Origin: Sclerotiophoma versabilis
Taxonomy: Eukaryota > Ascomycota > Dothideomycetes > Pleosporales > Didymellaceae
Assembly (NCBI GenBank): GCA_012274445.1
Contig: JAAROD010000033.1
Span: 1,426,001 to 1,490,000 of the forward strand
Length of the DNA stretch: 64,000 nucleotides
Reading direction: 5' to 3'
The position numbers and the translations under genes were made by a program. Positions within the stretch are counted from its first letter, which is position 1, and each line of letters begins with the position of its first letter. Below are positions 10,401-20,849 of the stretch, piece after piece. The notes under the pieces are model-generated. The model did not search any database and was not told where the DNA came from. It saw only the letters and a list, made by a program, of their open reading frames with translations.

Positions 10401-10828
10401 GAGGAGTAAACACTTGAAATGACACAGAACCACCGATACTCACGGCTGGTGCCGTAACGCCTGGATGCAGATCCTCGAGGCAATGTGTGGTGTGGCACTG
10501 AGAATGCATCCAGCAGTCTGTAAAGAGCAGGCAGCGAAGTGACAGGATGCAAAGATGATGGGCATAGGGGGGTGGTTTGTGTGGGGTAGGACAACGTGCG
10601 TTGTGAGCGGAGAGGTTGGCTTCGCGACATTGACTGCAAAGACTAGATTGAGAAGAACGGGAATGACAAAACAAGAAGAGGATAGCTGTCACAACGCAAA
10701 GGAATGGCAAGCGTTACAAAGAAGTTGAAATTACAAGAGTAAAAGGCATTTGAACGACTCGCTAAAACTCATGACGAAACGCCAAAACTATGTCTAATAA
10801 TTAGAGGAACGATATGTTTACAGTGCGT

Positions 10829-12145
10829 TCAACCTGAAGGCACCTGCAGCTTCCCCATGTCTACACTCTTATGATACCTCTTACATGGCAACTCCGCGTG
10901 CTCATCCTCCTCCTCATCCTGATCAATATCAAACATCCTCCTCAACTCTTTACACGCAACCATATACTGCTGTCTCGCACCTGGCGATTCCCTGAGCGGA
11001 TTCGGCGCCTTGTCCCAACCGTGCGCGGCGGGCACGCAATGGTAGTGCACACGCTTGCCCAGATCGTTCTGCAGCTTGTCCCTGAACCGCTCGCCCTCAG
11101 CGAGCAGCATATCCCACTCACAACAGAACATAACGATATCATCGGGCAGGGCTTCGAGCATGCGCGTCGGTGCTTGCCCAGGGCTGAGCCAGGGGTGTGC
11201 GAGGTCGAGGGAGGGTGGTTGGAGGTACGAATCGTCGAAGAGTTCTGTGAAGACAGCGGGGAGATTCTGGTCTGCGCGTGTGCACGTCGCTCTTCGTTGG
11301 GCGCGAGTAACGGTATAGTCTGTAGGCGGATAGAAAGACACTATCCCTCTTATCTTGACCACTCTGTTGTTGGCTGTCGTCATGACTGACACCGCCGGCC
11401 CTTCTTTGTATGACGATACAAGAGACAGCGACGATGCCCCTGTTTGGCGCATCATGGCGATTCGGTCGAGGCGCGACTGCTGGCGCACAAGTGGTATGCG
11501 TGAGCTAGAGCCACCTGCTGTGGCGGTCGAGTTCGCAGTCGGCGGAGGCTGGATGACGGCATTCGGTACGCTACCGGCGCGTCCATCGAGGATTCGTGCG
11601 CCTGTTGGCGTTCGGTCGAACAGCTCGCCCTGAAGACACAAGGGTACCGTAAAGCTCATGTTGCCGCCAGAAGAGAAACCCGAGACTGCGAATCGCTCTG
11701 AGTCAAGCATAAGCTCTTCTGCGTGCTGTGCAAGCCACAGTATTGCGTCTGCACCATCTTCTACGGCAGTAGGGAATGGGTATTCTGGGGCAAGGCGATA
11801 TGCGACAGAAACGACAACTGCGCCAACCTCTTCGACAACGACGTTTGCCCAGCGCGCATCATCGTGCGCTGTTCCCAGGACGAAACCTCCGCCGTGGAAG
11901 TTGATAACGCAAGGGTATTTCTTGTTTCCTCTGAGTTTCTTGTAGCGCTTGTAGTCCTTCGGTACGTAGAAATGGATCCGAAATTTGCCTTTGATGGGTG
12001 AGACAGTAACATCGATGTCCCTATGAAACGCAGGTCGAGAGGGCCGAGGTCGTGCCATTTTATGGAGTGACATGCCAATCCCCATGAGAAACCTCCAGAA
12101 CACGGCCTGCACGTGCAGCATCCATCTTGGTCGACTTCCAGGCAT
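10829..12145 (-). CDS. HSL-type alpha/beta hydrolase (carboxylesterase/lipase)
   Basis: This serine hydrolase of the hormone-sensitive-lipase/arylacetamide-deacetylase type (Abhydrolase_3) cleaves ester or amide bonds. Visible are INFHGGGFVLG (oxyanion-hole HGGG), YRLAPEYPFPTAVED, the nucleophile elbow SGFSSGGN, the acid in CEWDMLLAEGERF and the catalytic His in PAAHGWDKAP. A low-complexity Ser/Thr-rich insertion of about 100 residues sits between the nucleophile and SFYPPTDYT. The ATG at 12145 gives 438 aa. The frame stays open upstream to 12214 with a hydrophobic stretch (FFPVLFVLTIYTIS) but no ATG, so an upstream exon adding a membrane anchor is possible. The triad and HGGG are complete, so activity is expected; the substrate is unknown. 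Confidence 0.85.
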   Translation of the reverse strand: MPGSRPRWMLHVQAVFWRFLMGIGMSLHKMARPRPSRPAFHRDIDVTVSPIKGKFRIHFYVPKDYKRYKKLRGNKKYPCVINFHGGGFVLGTAHDDARWANVVVEEVGAVVVSVAYRLAPEYPFPTAVEDGADAILWLAQHAEELMLDSERFAVSGFSSGGNMSFTVPLCLQGELFDRTPTGARILDGRAGSVPNAVIQPPPTANSTATAGGSSSRIPLVRQQSRLDRIAMMRQTGASSLSLVSSYKEGPAVSVMTTANNRVVKIRGIVSFYPPTDYTVTRAQRRATCTRADQNLPAVFTELFDDSYLQPPSLDLAHPWLSPGQAPTRMLEALPDDIVMFCCEWDMLLAEGERFRDKLQNDLGKRVHYHCVPAAHGWDKAPNPLRESPGARQQYMVACKELRRMFDIDQDEEEDEHAELPCKRYHKSVDMGKLQVPSG

Positions 12146-12941
12146 GGCGCGGGAACGTGAAATGGTGTAAATCGTGAGCACGAAGAGAACAGGAAAGAAC
12201 TCAGCCCATCGCACGAAATAATGTCAGTAAGTGCACAATGCACCAGCGGGCCCGGGAAAGTGACGATCGCGCCGCGCTTAGTGGTGATTGGGACACTTGG
12301 CTGTGGTTACTATGCGCAAAAAGGAACTGTTCTGGAAGAGCGTTGCGCAATGCGCACGAGGCTTGTTTGATTATGACGTATGCTTTGCTGAGCGATAACG
12401 CCGCTGCGCAGCACTGGGCAGAGCACACCACTTGCACCGCTGAACTCGGAACCGGGCGCACTACATCAGCATTGCAAACCGCTCGCATCAATCTCGACAC
12501 GCAAATATCGCACTGGTTGGCGTTTCTCCCAGACTTGTTCTTCCAGATTTGGAGAAGCATGAATTCATGCAACCCAACATTCGCATTAGTCGTGACTAGT
12601 AAGATGTACCATGGTACTGAATGCTCGGTCCGAGTCCAAACCGACAAGTTGACAGGAGTGACCCCATAGCAAACCAGCCATAACCAGATAACAAAGCAGA
12701 AACCTCGAAGCCAGCCGACGTGGTATAGGGCTGCTCAAGTCCTCAGAAAGCGCCGTACGCTCACCTGTTGATGCCATAAACCGTACAATGCAAGTAAAAC
12801 AGACCAAACCAATGAGCGGTATAAAGCTGGCAGCGGAGCCAGGAGATCGAAAGGAGAAACGCCAGTCAGGTGTATGCAAATTCGACGCTGAGTAGAAACA
12901 AGGGTAGAGAAAGAGACTAGGCGTTGCGAATCCCAAAAACG
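12146..12941. other. Intergenic, no supported gene
   Basis: It probably holds the hydrolase promoter or first exon near 12,150-12,250. Opposed frames of 116-148 codons overlap each other, with no domain, and look like chance. Nothing else is recognised. Confidence 0.4.
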
Positions 12942-13504
12942 TTATGCGTCGACAAACTCGTACTCGGCGTCCTCGGGCGCAACGTGCCTCTTCTTTGGAG
13001 CTGGCGACAAGAGGTCGCCATCGGCGTCCAGCACCTCGTACTCATTCTTGATCAACTTGTCTGTCTCACGGGTTTCGTATCGCTCGATTGCCTTCTCGAG
13101 GGCAACGTTCAAGATCTGGCTGCCGTGGGTTGGTCCTCGCTCAGCATCGTAAGAGTAAGCGACTTCAGCGTCTGGAGCTGGAGCAGTAGATGGGTGGTCG
13201 ACTTCCTCGTCCGCCGACGAATCATCGCTGGCAACAGCCATGTCTTTATTCAGAGCAGTTCGAGTCTTCATTGGACCAGGGTAGGACGACCTGTGTGTGT
13301 CAGCACCCCTCTAGGTGCCTGGGGAATCACGGCAACTCACTTGATGTGGGGGAAGATACGAGCAGGGCGAGGCTTGCCGTCTTCGACGCGTCGACCAGGG
13401 CCAAACGACGGTCCGTTTGACCACTTCACCCTGCTGTCCTTGTCACGGCGGAACTCCTTGGCCTCGCTGCGGAGGTCGCTTGTGTAGGTCTGTTCAGAAG
13501 CCAT
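12942..13504 (-). CDS. Conserved small acidic protein of unknown function, 2 exons
   Basis: Exons are 13504..13341 and 13290..12942; the 50-nt intron has GTGAGT and ACACAG borders, and the phase is kept (HIK-SSYPGP). The product is 170 aa. The N-terminus is charged (RSEAKEFRRDKDSRVKW), followed by GPSFGPGRRVEDGKPRPARI. The second half is acidic and disordered (SDDSSADEEVDH) and ends with KKRHVAPEDAEYEFVDA. No catalytic motif, signal peptide or helix bundle is visible. Clean splicing and even composition argue for a real gene. The frame remains open nine codons before the ATG, but that start would be GTG, so 13504 is preferred. Function unknown; nuclear or cytosolic by composition. Confidence 0.65.
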
Positions 13505-14419
13505 GATGACTGTCTCGAAGGCCGGCTTCACTGGTATAAGTGATATGTCGACTGAAGGGTAGACTAAGAGCGCGATGGGATGGAGTAGGTAGCTAGTTAG
13601 GAGAGCGTGGTTGCGGAGGAGTGGTTGAGTGACGGAGTCAACAAATAGCAGGTATGACAGTTATGGCAGGTGTAATAAGCTCGGTAATGGGTGAAGGCGT
13701 GACTGGTGACTGGAAGCAGCTGTCTTAGGTCTCGGGTATGACTGTCTTGTTTGACTCAGGTTTAGGCAGGTAAGTGGCGATGCAGGTACTCAGATAGGGG
13801 ATGGAGCTTATGAAAGCGCGGGGAAACTGTTTGCTCTTGCAGGAGAACCGCCCTTTATGCAGTGAACGACGTCGTAGGCGTCTTTGTTATCCACAGCATG
13901 GTCCCTGATAAGGAGCTTGGAGCTTGAGGCGCGGGAGGCTATTAGCTACGTGATCACCTGGGCCACCTCCGATACGCCGAGGCCCGTCAGCCCACTTTAG
14001 ATCCGGTTTGACGCGTTCCGATGGCATCATCAGGGAATCATGCGCCTTGCCTTTGCAAACGTGGGTGGTCTGAAGGCTGAGCGTTGGTCGGGGTGCAGGT
14101 GCGATGCACTTGCACAAGCCTCGATCGCTGCGACCCCACATAATCTCGGCATCCCCAAACAGTAGCTGTCACGGCATCCCAACGTACGGAGTACATCCCG
14201 TCATCTCAATAACAAACACGCGGCTATCGATAGGCTCTGCATAGCAACCACCGCAGCTCTTATTGCCATCACAGTAAGATACTGGCCTTTCAAGCCGCTC
14301 CGGCCATATCATTTTGTTAGAGAGACTGCTGCGCAACGATGTACCCTCAACGAAGTGTGGCTAATTATACGACTAACCCCTCAAACTCAGCCTGATAACG
14401 ACCCGGAACTGGCCGGTCA
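13505..14419. other. Intergenic, no supported gene
   Basis: About 0.9 kb. It contains the promoter side of the acidic-protein gene (13,505-13,700). An 84-codon minus-strand frame (13887..14141) has no recognisable feature. Nothing else is supported. Confidence 0.45.
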
Positions 14420-14561
14420 TCAGTCTGCGCCCTTTGCGGCTAGGACGGCCATCTCTACCCGCGGACCCTTCCCCAGCAAGTACTCCATGACCTGCATTTC
14501 CATGGGAATGCGACGCTCGGTCCCCTGGGCGAGACCGCTGACACGAACCTCACCTTCGATC
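14420..14561 (-). other. Candidate orphan terminal exon
   Basis: Immediately after ATL on the same strand, a TACTGAT branch-like site and GATAG acceptor precede a 142-nt open stretch ending in TGA. It encodes peptides such as ERRIPMEMQVMEYLLGK and VEMAVLAAKGAD, which look like real coding sequence. A possible 51-nt intron (GTAGTATG...GATAG) would connect it to about 14,613 upstream, but I could not link it in frame to ATL or to any start codon. It may be the last exon of an unrecognised gene or a relic. Confidence 0.3.
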
Positions 14562-14653
14562 CTATCATTCAGCGTGTATCAGTAGCGTGCTAGAACGGCG
14601 TTATCATACTACGTAGTAGACAGTCGCCGTTCCTGGATGCTGCACTAACGCGT

Positions 14654-15303
14654 TCAAGTATGGTATGCTGCTGCCTCTTCACCCTCCTCATCGCTGCTCT
14701 CTACCAAGCCTACTTCGCTTGGAAGCACGTCTGGGAACCAACCATAGTCCTTGAAGTCGACCGTGTACTGGCCCATGCTGTCCTCGCTGACCTCTACCCC
14801 CTCTCTTCTCAAGGCATCAGCCTGATGGCTTGCTGCACCTGGTCCTCTTGGATGTTGTCAGACAAAGATCTCAAAGCAGGTAACACAGTAGGAGCGGTTT
14901 AGACGGAGACTAGGTACTAACCTTGGGCTGATTCCACCTTTGGAGTTAATTACGCGCTGCCAGGGCACGTTACCGCTGTGAAAGGCTGGGCTCGTCTTGT
15001 TTGGATCTATCGACGGCGGAGGCAGGTGCTTGAGACAGACGCCAACTTGTCTTTGACGTCACGTATTAGCAGCATAATAGCTAATGCGTCTTCGTGATAC
15101 TTTGTCTTACCTTGGACACTGGGCTACGACAAGTCAGCGATCCAGCACTGTGTCACAATCATGCACATGGGGCGCTCACGTTTCCCAACCAGCCTTGCAA
15201 TGTGCGCATAGCTTGTAACCTTGCCATGAGGCACTTCCTGAATTGCCTCGCAGACTGTTGTATGCCACAGCCACGCTTCTTCTGAGCGCGCGCCTGGCGC
15301 CAT
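14654..15303 (-). CDS. ATL1: Alkyltransferase-like protein (ATL), 4 exons incl. 13-nt microexon
   Basis: ATL proteins bind O6-alkylguanine, flip it out and mark it for nucleotide excision repair. Exons are 15303..15180, 15123..15111 (13 nt), 15050..14922 and 14846..14654. Introns are 56, 60 and 75 nt, and phases are consistent throughout, giving 152 aa. The splice produces VPHGKVTSYAHIARLVG, KPQCPRQVGVCLKHLP and GNVPWQRVINSKGGISPR. The methyltransferase active site PCHR reads PWQR, so the acceptor Cys is Trp, as in ATL and not in a suicide methyltransferase. GRPQ/RQVG and the Arg finger region are kept. The C-terminus YGWFPDVLPSE plus an acidic tail is typical of fungal ATLs. Without the microexon the reading frame stops early. 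It is divergent from BUD13. Confidence 0.85.
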
Positions 15304-15577
15304 GATCAAGAGGTGTTGGATGTAACTGGTGGATGTAGCTGAAGACCTTCGCGTGTCCAAAACAACCAGAGATCTTGGTGAAGGCCTTCCTGAATGCCAC
15401 CACGCAATAAAATGCGCATGTAATGAGTCAGTAATAGTGGTAGATTGTTCGGCGCACGTAGCACCGGGTTCACGCGTTTACACGTGACAAGCATCATGCC
15501 AAGACCAAACAGCTCTTCGAGCATTGCACTTTCGCGACTGAGGACAAGCACTTTCCACAAACACACCCCACCACAAC
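15304..15577. promoter_or_regulatory. Shared divergent promoter ATL / BUD13
   Basis: A 274-bp gap separates two oppositely transcribed housekeeping genes and must contain both promoters. I saw no clear TATA box or known factor site. Stretches ending in CACCCCACCACAAC precede the BUD13 ATG. Confidence 0.5.
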
Positions 15578-16618
15578 ATGTCTCTCGCTGACTACTTGGC
15601 GAAGAATTACCTCACTGCAGACTCAGAGAAGAAGTCGAAAAAGCGCAAGAGAAAAGAAAGGAATGGTGGCCTCATAATTGACGATGATGACAATCTTGGG
15701 TGGAAAGACCAAGCGGACGAAGACGACGAAAATATGCCCATGATCAGTGAGATTCCTCCGCAGACATCTCACCTTACCCTGATGCTTACGTTGCTTTCAG
15801 TGGGGACTGCAGGCCTCAAAAAATATAAAAAGAAACCAAAGGGAACCAGCGCCGCAACATGGGCAACAGTGGGTGTCGCAGCACCTTCACACGCAGAACA
15901 ACTCGCCGCCGACCAAGCCGCTGCCGATGCGATTATAGTATCGACCGCTGCCGACCGAAAACAAGCTGCAGACGCCGAAGACGAAGCACCTGAGATGGTG
16001 GATACAGAAGGAGTGCTGAGGTTAGAGTCTGGTGCAAGAGCAGGTCTACAGACAGCAGCTCAGGTAGCTGCAGATATGAAGGAGCGGCAGGATGCAGAAC
16101 AGCGGAAGGCAGAGCAAGCTACAAAAGAGTTAGGAGCTGCAGCACAGGAGACCATCTACCGAGATGCAAGCGGTCGCATTATCAACGTTGCAATGAAGCG
16201 TGCAGAAGCGCGAAAGAAAGCCGAAGAAGAGGAGCGCAAAAAGCTGGAAAAGGAAAGGGAAGCCCGCGGAGATGTACAAAACGCGGCTGCGGCGAAACGA
16301 AAACAACTACTGGAAGATGCGAAGACGATGACCGTTGCACGTTACGCGGACGATGCGGAGCTGAACGACGAATTGAAGGAGCGAGGACATTGGAATGATC
16401 CTGCAGCAGGTTTTCTGCGCAAGAAGAAGACTGGACGCAGCATCACAGGCAAGCCACTGTACACAGGAGCTTTTCAACCGAATCGATATGGTATTCGCCC
16501 TGGCCATCGATGGGACGGCGTGGATAGGGGCAATGGGTTCGAGAGCGAATGGTTTAAATCGAGGAACCGCAAAGCCAATATCGAGAAGCTGGAATACCAG
16601 TGGCAACAGGATGAATGA
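15578..16618 (+). CDS. BUD13: Pre-mRNA splicing factor BUD13/CWC26 (RES complex)
   Basis: BUD13 with Pml1 and Snu17 forms the RES complex, which binds the activated spliceosome and aids splicing and nuclear pre-mRNA retention. The N-terminus starts MSLADYLAKNYL, then a Lys/Arg-rich stretch and DDNLGWKD. A coiled, Ala/Lys/Glu-rich middle leads to the conserved C-terminal domain (about 220 to the end): IYRDASGRIINV, RKKAEEEERKKLEKERE, YTGAFQPNRYGIRPGHRWDG and NGFESEWFKSRN. The frame is open throughout, but 15747..15800 is a 54-nt intron (GTGAGA...CTTTCAG) of length 3n without a stop. Splicing gives 328 aa, retention 346 aa; the retained segment (Leu/Thr-rich) is not family-like. Confidence 0.9.
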   Translation: MSLADYLAKNYLTADSEKKSKKRKRKERNGGLIIDDDDNLGWKDQADEDDENMPMISEIPPQTSHLTLMLTLLSVGTAGLKKYKKKPKGTSAATWATVGVAAPSHAEQLAADQAAADAIIVSTAADRKQAADAEDEAPEMVDTEGVLRLESGARAGLQTAAQVAADMKERQDAEQRKAEQATKELGAAAQETIYRDASGRIINVAMKRAEARKKAEEEERKKLEKEREARGDVQNAAAAKRKQLLEDAKTMTVARYADDAELNDELKERGHWNDPAAGFLRKKKTGRSITGKPLYTGAFQPNRYGIRPGHRWDGVDRGNGFESEWFKSRNRKANIEKLEYQWQQDE

Positions 16619-16743
16619 AGACTATCAACGATTCAAGTATACCAGTACTGGACAACCTATCGCATTGTATTCGACAGCATAGCGCGGCGTTAGGGTTACC
16701 AATATTATTCGCCATTACATCCTATTAGAAGCGACCTCAACTG

Positions 16744-18693
16744 ATGGTATTGGCTGCTGTCAGCTTACGCAGCCTTCAGGCGCACAGCCACGTGCAAACT
16801 AAAGGCCGAATGAAACCCCGCTTCGCACTGCAGGCAGAACAACAGCATGTCTTACACAATTACCAGCGATTCATTATGGATACCATGCAGACGAATTTCG
16901 AGTGTCATCCATACCAGCCGCTTCACGATGCCACAAAGGAGATCCGCTTGCTTCACCTCCACGGCAAGCAGAAGAATCATCCCGACGACGAAACGATCCG
17001 GTGCAGCCTTACTCACACATCACTGAAAAGTGTAGAGTCCTTTGAAGCCCTTTCGTACGTGTGGGGCGAAATAGCAAATCAAAGGACGATCTTATTAGAT
17101 GGACGACCGTTTCAGGTTACCGATAATCTTTATATTGCTCTCACACATCTGCGCAGAAATGACGAAGACAGGCGTCTGTGGATCGACGCTCTATGTATCA
17201 ACCAAAACGACGACCATGAACGCAGCCGTCAGGTGGCTGAGATGCAGCATATATACCGAGTGGCCAGATCCGTGATAGTGTTTTTAGGTGGAATCTGGTC
17301 TGGTTGCGATGCAGTCATGGACATGATGTTGGCAGGGGGACAGGACGAAGCTCTACACTGGGATCCGTTGATGGAACCGCACGTTGTGAGCCACGGAATG
17401 GATGTAACCTCAAAGACGTTGCAGTCCCACATCATCACGTTCTTCACTTTTCCTTGGTGGTTCCGAGTTTGGACAGTTCAGGAGTACTGTCTTGCCCAAG
17501 ACACTGTATTCCAGTGTGGAGACCGTACTATCAATGGAGCTTTTGTCCAACGCTGGTATAGATACTTTTATGCCCACCGCATGACCTGTTGCCGAGGGGT
17601 TCACGGCTTCGGGGAACATCTCGACGTGGCACTTCCTGGAGAAACTGTTATCAGAAGCATCAGTCGGCTACTAGCTATTGGATTTTATCGGCGTTGCCGT
17701 GGAGAGACATCCTCTGTACGAGTCATGACAGACTTCAGAGTACAGCATTGCCTAAATCCACGAGACAAGGTCTACGGACTCTTGGGTCTTTTCAGACCAG
17801 AATTAAGAAGTCTCATACTCCCCGACTACACCCGACCGACGAAAGATGTCTACTCGGATTTGGTGTTCGCTTCTGTAATATCCACGAAGTCTTTGGATAT
17901 ACTCAGCTGTAAGTACGGCTCGACAATATCGGGCCTGAACCTTCCAAGCTTCGTACCAGACTGGACAGCCCACGTCGAGAACCAGTGGCAGAGAGTGTTG
18001 TACGATCGGTTGCGATATATTACCTACCCTGTTTACAATGCTTGCAAATCCAGCGCCGCTGATCTACAAAAGATAGGTCCATGTGAAGTTGGCACAACGG
18101 GTATACGCATCGACCAGATCATCTCGGTTGTACATTGGGAACCATGGGGAACAATGCTCCTCACCTTACAAGAGCTTGTAAATACCGATGAACAGATCTT
18201 AGTATATGCCGATAGAGCAACAGCATTCTGGCAGACATTATGTGGTGGTATTATTCACGATAATCGTGGGGAAAGTTTCAAGTTTCGACCTGCGGAGAAA
18301 CGTGATCTCCAGTTCTTCCTGACGTGGGAGACGTGGATCAAATCTAACAAAAACTTGGATATAGATGACGAGGAAATTTGGCCATTCACTAGACCACTCT
18401 ATGCCGCTGTAGCACAGAGACAATTTGTTGTCACGAAAAAAGGCTACATAGGCTGGGCGCCTTGCGAGGCTGAAGTGGGGGATAGCGTCGTGTTGCTCAG
18501 TGGAGGCAGAGTACCTTATGTCTTAAGACCAGTTGACTTAGACGAATCCGTTGCCTGCAAAACGAGCGACGGTACTACAGGAGACTGTTCACAGCGTCAG
18601 GCGTTTACGTTCATTGGGGACGCATACATTCACGGTATCATGCAGGGAGAGTGTTACGACAAGGAGAAGCTCGAAAGATTCCATCTAGTCTAG
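16744..18693 (+). CDS. HET-domain protein
   Basis: A 649-aa single-exon frame. Motifs in order are FEALSYVWG (about 100), YIALTHLRR, LWIDALCINQNDDHERS (about 142), QVAEMQHIYRVARSVIVFLG (about 162) and WFRVWTVQEYCLAQ (about 240), the classic HET domain in its ankyrin-less form. The C-terminal 350 residues contain DKVYGLLGL (family DKIYALLGL) and end with FTFIGDAYIHGIMQGE, also common in this family. The true start may be the Met at 16876 (MDTMQTNFECHPYQPLHD), since HET proteins often begin with a short YxPL segment; the first 44 residues look like leader. The stop is followed by a short CTAGGCTAGGCTAG repeat. Confidence 0.9.
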   Translation: MVLAAVSLRSLQAHSHVQTKGRMKPRFALQAEQQHVLHNYQRFIMDTMQTNFECHPYQPLHDATKEIRLLHLHGKQKNHPDDETIRCSLTHTSLKSVESFEALSYVWGEIANQRTILLDGRPFQVTDNLYIALTHLRRNDEDRRLWIDALCINQNDDHERSRQVAEMQHIYRVARSVIVFLGGIWSGCDAVMDMMLAGGQDEALHWDPLMEPHVVSHGMDVTSKTLQSHIITFFTFPWWFRVWTVQEYCLAQDTVFQCGDRTINGAFVQRWYRYFYAHRMTCCRGVHGFGEHLDVALPGETVIRSISRLLAIGFYRRCRGETSSVRVMTDFRVQHCLNPRDKVYGLLGLFRPELRSLILPDYTRPTKDVYSDLVFASVISTKSLDILSCKYGSTISGLNLPSFVPDWTAHVENQWQRVLYDRLRYITYPVYNACKSSAADLQKIGPCEVGTTGIRIDQIISVVHWEPWGTMLLTLQELVNTDEQILVYADRATAFWQTLCGGIIHDNRGESFKFRPAEKRDLQFFLTWETWIKSNKNLDIDDEEIWPFTRPLYAAVAQRQFVVTKKGYIGWAPCEAEVGDSVVLLSGGRVPYVLRPVDLDESVACKTSDGTTGDCSQRQAFTFIGDAYIHGIMQGECYDKEKLERFHLV

Positions 18694-19328
18694 GCTAGGC
18701 TAGAGGCGTAGATAGTATCCATAAAGCACGAAGAGTATGGAACGATGGTGACCAAGGTCTTCAGCCGCTATGCCAAATTTAATTCCGTCGTGGAAAAGAG
18801 CTGGACGATGTGTAACCGAGTTGACGTAGCATTTGAAACACTTTGGTATTACTCGGCCTTTGCTCTTCTCAGTCACCGGAACCCCAGGTCAAGACCATTG
18901 ATGTTCCCCAGACTTGGCCCTGCACCATGTTTCCAATTGAGAATCCGGGGCTACAAAGTCGAGATCTTCCTCCAACGGGGTGATTCTCCGACTACTACTA
19001 TATATCTCCGATCTGCCAAGAACAACCACATCAAATTAAATGTCGAAACAGCTTACAGGAACAGTAAAGCTGTCATCACACAAAAAATTGACAAGACGTC
19101 TTAATTAAATGTAGTGTGCATCAGACAGCGGTCAGTGTTACATTCCCACCTAAGGGAGTCCTGCAGCAATATGCCACCAGCTCAAACAAAGCTTGTCATG
19201 GAAGCACGCAAGATCTGGAGCCCGGATATACTGCGAGTCAAACGCCGATCAAGCATACATAATGGTCCTAGTTTCGTCAGATGAAATGGTCGATATCGAT
19301 CTCCATTTTGCATTACGAATTGTTCACA
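18694..19328. other. Intergenic, no supported gene
   Basis: A 119-codon frame (18745..19104) has no domain. The last 150 bp should contain the pectate lyase promoter; I see no certain carbon-catabolite site. Confidence 0.45.
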
Positions 19329-20579
19329 ATGAAGCTCTCCTCAACTATCTTTCTTCTCGCAGCTTCGCTGGTCTCAGCGGTACCAACTCCTACACTACAG
19401 GAAGGTGCTGCGAAGGTGCTGGCCAAGCGAGCAAGTATCACTGATGCGGCCAATATCGGCTATGCTACGCAGAACGGAGGGTGAGCATACAATGGTAGTG
19501 TCTGGGAGATAAGACGCTGATATTGTGGCTAGCACTAAGGGCGGCGCTGGTGGTACAACTACGACTGTGAGCACACTGCCTCAGCTGTCTGCTGCAGCCA
19601 GTGCCCCGGGAGCTCGCGTTATCGTTGTCCAAGGTGCCATCAGTGGTGCTGCGAAGGTCTCTGTCACATCAGACAAGACCATTGTTGGAAAGGCTGGAAG
19701 CTGTATGTTCACACACATTGATTAAGAAGTTATCTCATGATTGCTAAACTGATTTCTTCCAGCTCTCACCGGTATCGGCCTTACCATTCTCGGCCAGAAG
19801 AACGTAATTGTCAGAAACCTGAAGATCTCCAAGGTTCTTGCCGCATACGGAGACGCAGTCACCATTAACAAATCTACCAACGTCTGGGTCGACCACTGCG
19901 ACCTCTCCGGAGATGAGACAGTCGGCAAAGACACCTATGACGGCTTGGTCGATCTGTCGCATGCAGCTGACTTCGTGACAATCTCACACACATACTTCCA
20001 CAACCACGTAAGTCCCTTTCCTCTATATCGTCTTCTTACACTCGTCCGAGCACCACCGTGGCCATCTGCTGAGACATGGGCACAGTCCAAAGGTACATTA
20101 GTGGGCCACACGGACTCCAACGCCGCCGAAGATACTGGGCACCTGCGCGTGACCTATGCGAACAACCACTTCTACAAAGTCGCTTCACGCGGCCCGTTAT
20201 TGCGTTTCGGTACCGCACACATCTTTAACAACTACTATAACGAGCAGGATACGGGCGTGAACACACGTATGGGCGCCCAAGCGTTGGTTCAGAGCACTGT
20301 GTTCGAGAATAGCGGAAAGAAGATGGTGTACACGGAGAGTAGCAAGGAGGATGGGTGAGTCTATCTTTTCTCCGTTGTGAAAACAACTTGTTCGAAAGAA
20401 ACTGACTGGTCGATAGGTACGCGGTAGTTATTGATACCATCTTCGGGGGTCAGAGCGCGAATACGGCACCAAAGGGAACATTGAGCGCAAGCTCTTTCCC
20501 CTATGCATACTCACTTTTGGGAAGCGCGAACGTCAAAGCCTCGGTAGTTGCAAATGCGGGACAGAAGCTTGCGTTCTAG
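19329..20579 (+). CDS. Secreted pectate lyase (PL1), 5 exons
   Basis: It cleaves polygalacturonate by beta-elimination outside the cell. Exons are 19329..19480, 19533..19702, 19763..20007, 20086..20354 and 20417..20579; introns of 52, 60, 78 and 62 nt are all GT-AG with matching phases, giving 332 aa. A signal peptide (KLSSTIFLLAASLVSAVPTP) is followed by a likely KR cleavage near residue 33. PL1 motifs are VWVDHCDLSGDE (Ca2+-binding region), DFVTISHTYFHNH, GTLVGHTDSN and NNHFYKVASRGPLLRFG, with the catalytic Arg pair in ASRGPLLR, then AHIFNNYY. Length matches single-domain fungal enzymes. Its presence fits a plant-associated or saprotrophic life style. Neighbours are unrelated. Confidence 0.9.
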
Positions 20580-20849
20580 GTTCTGTATGTGATTGACTTC
20601 TTCAAAACACCAAGATTGAAAACAGACGGTGTTGGGAAGGCAGAAAGTACGCTCGGTGAAGGAAACAACAGCAACTGCAGGAGTAGCAACGGGAAAGGAG
20701 GCAAACGCAAGGCAAATAACCACGGGGAAATGTGCAAAACCTACCTCCTGAGCCGAGGCTCATCAACCAAATGTATCCTTACTTGTATTGCCACTCTGTT
20801 GCTTTGTGTCTACAGATATCACTGTAAAGCTAGGATGCAGGTACTTGTC

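Noticed and set aside
12238..12936. Opposed ORFs of 143, 148 and 116 codons
   Set aside because: They overlap each other on both strands and none shows a motif; at most one could be real and none is favoured.
18745..19104. 119-codon ORF upstream of the pectate lyase
   Set aside because: No domain and no conserved-looking blocks; it lies where a promoter is expected.
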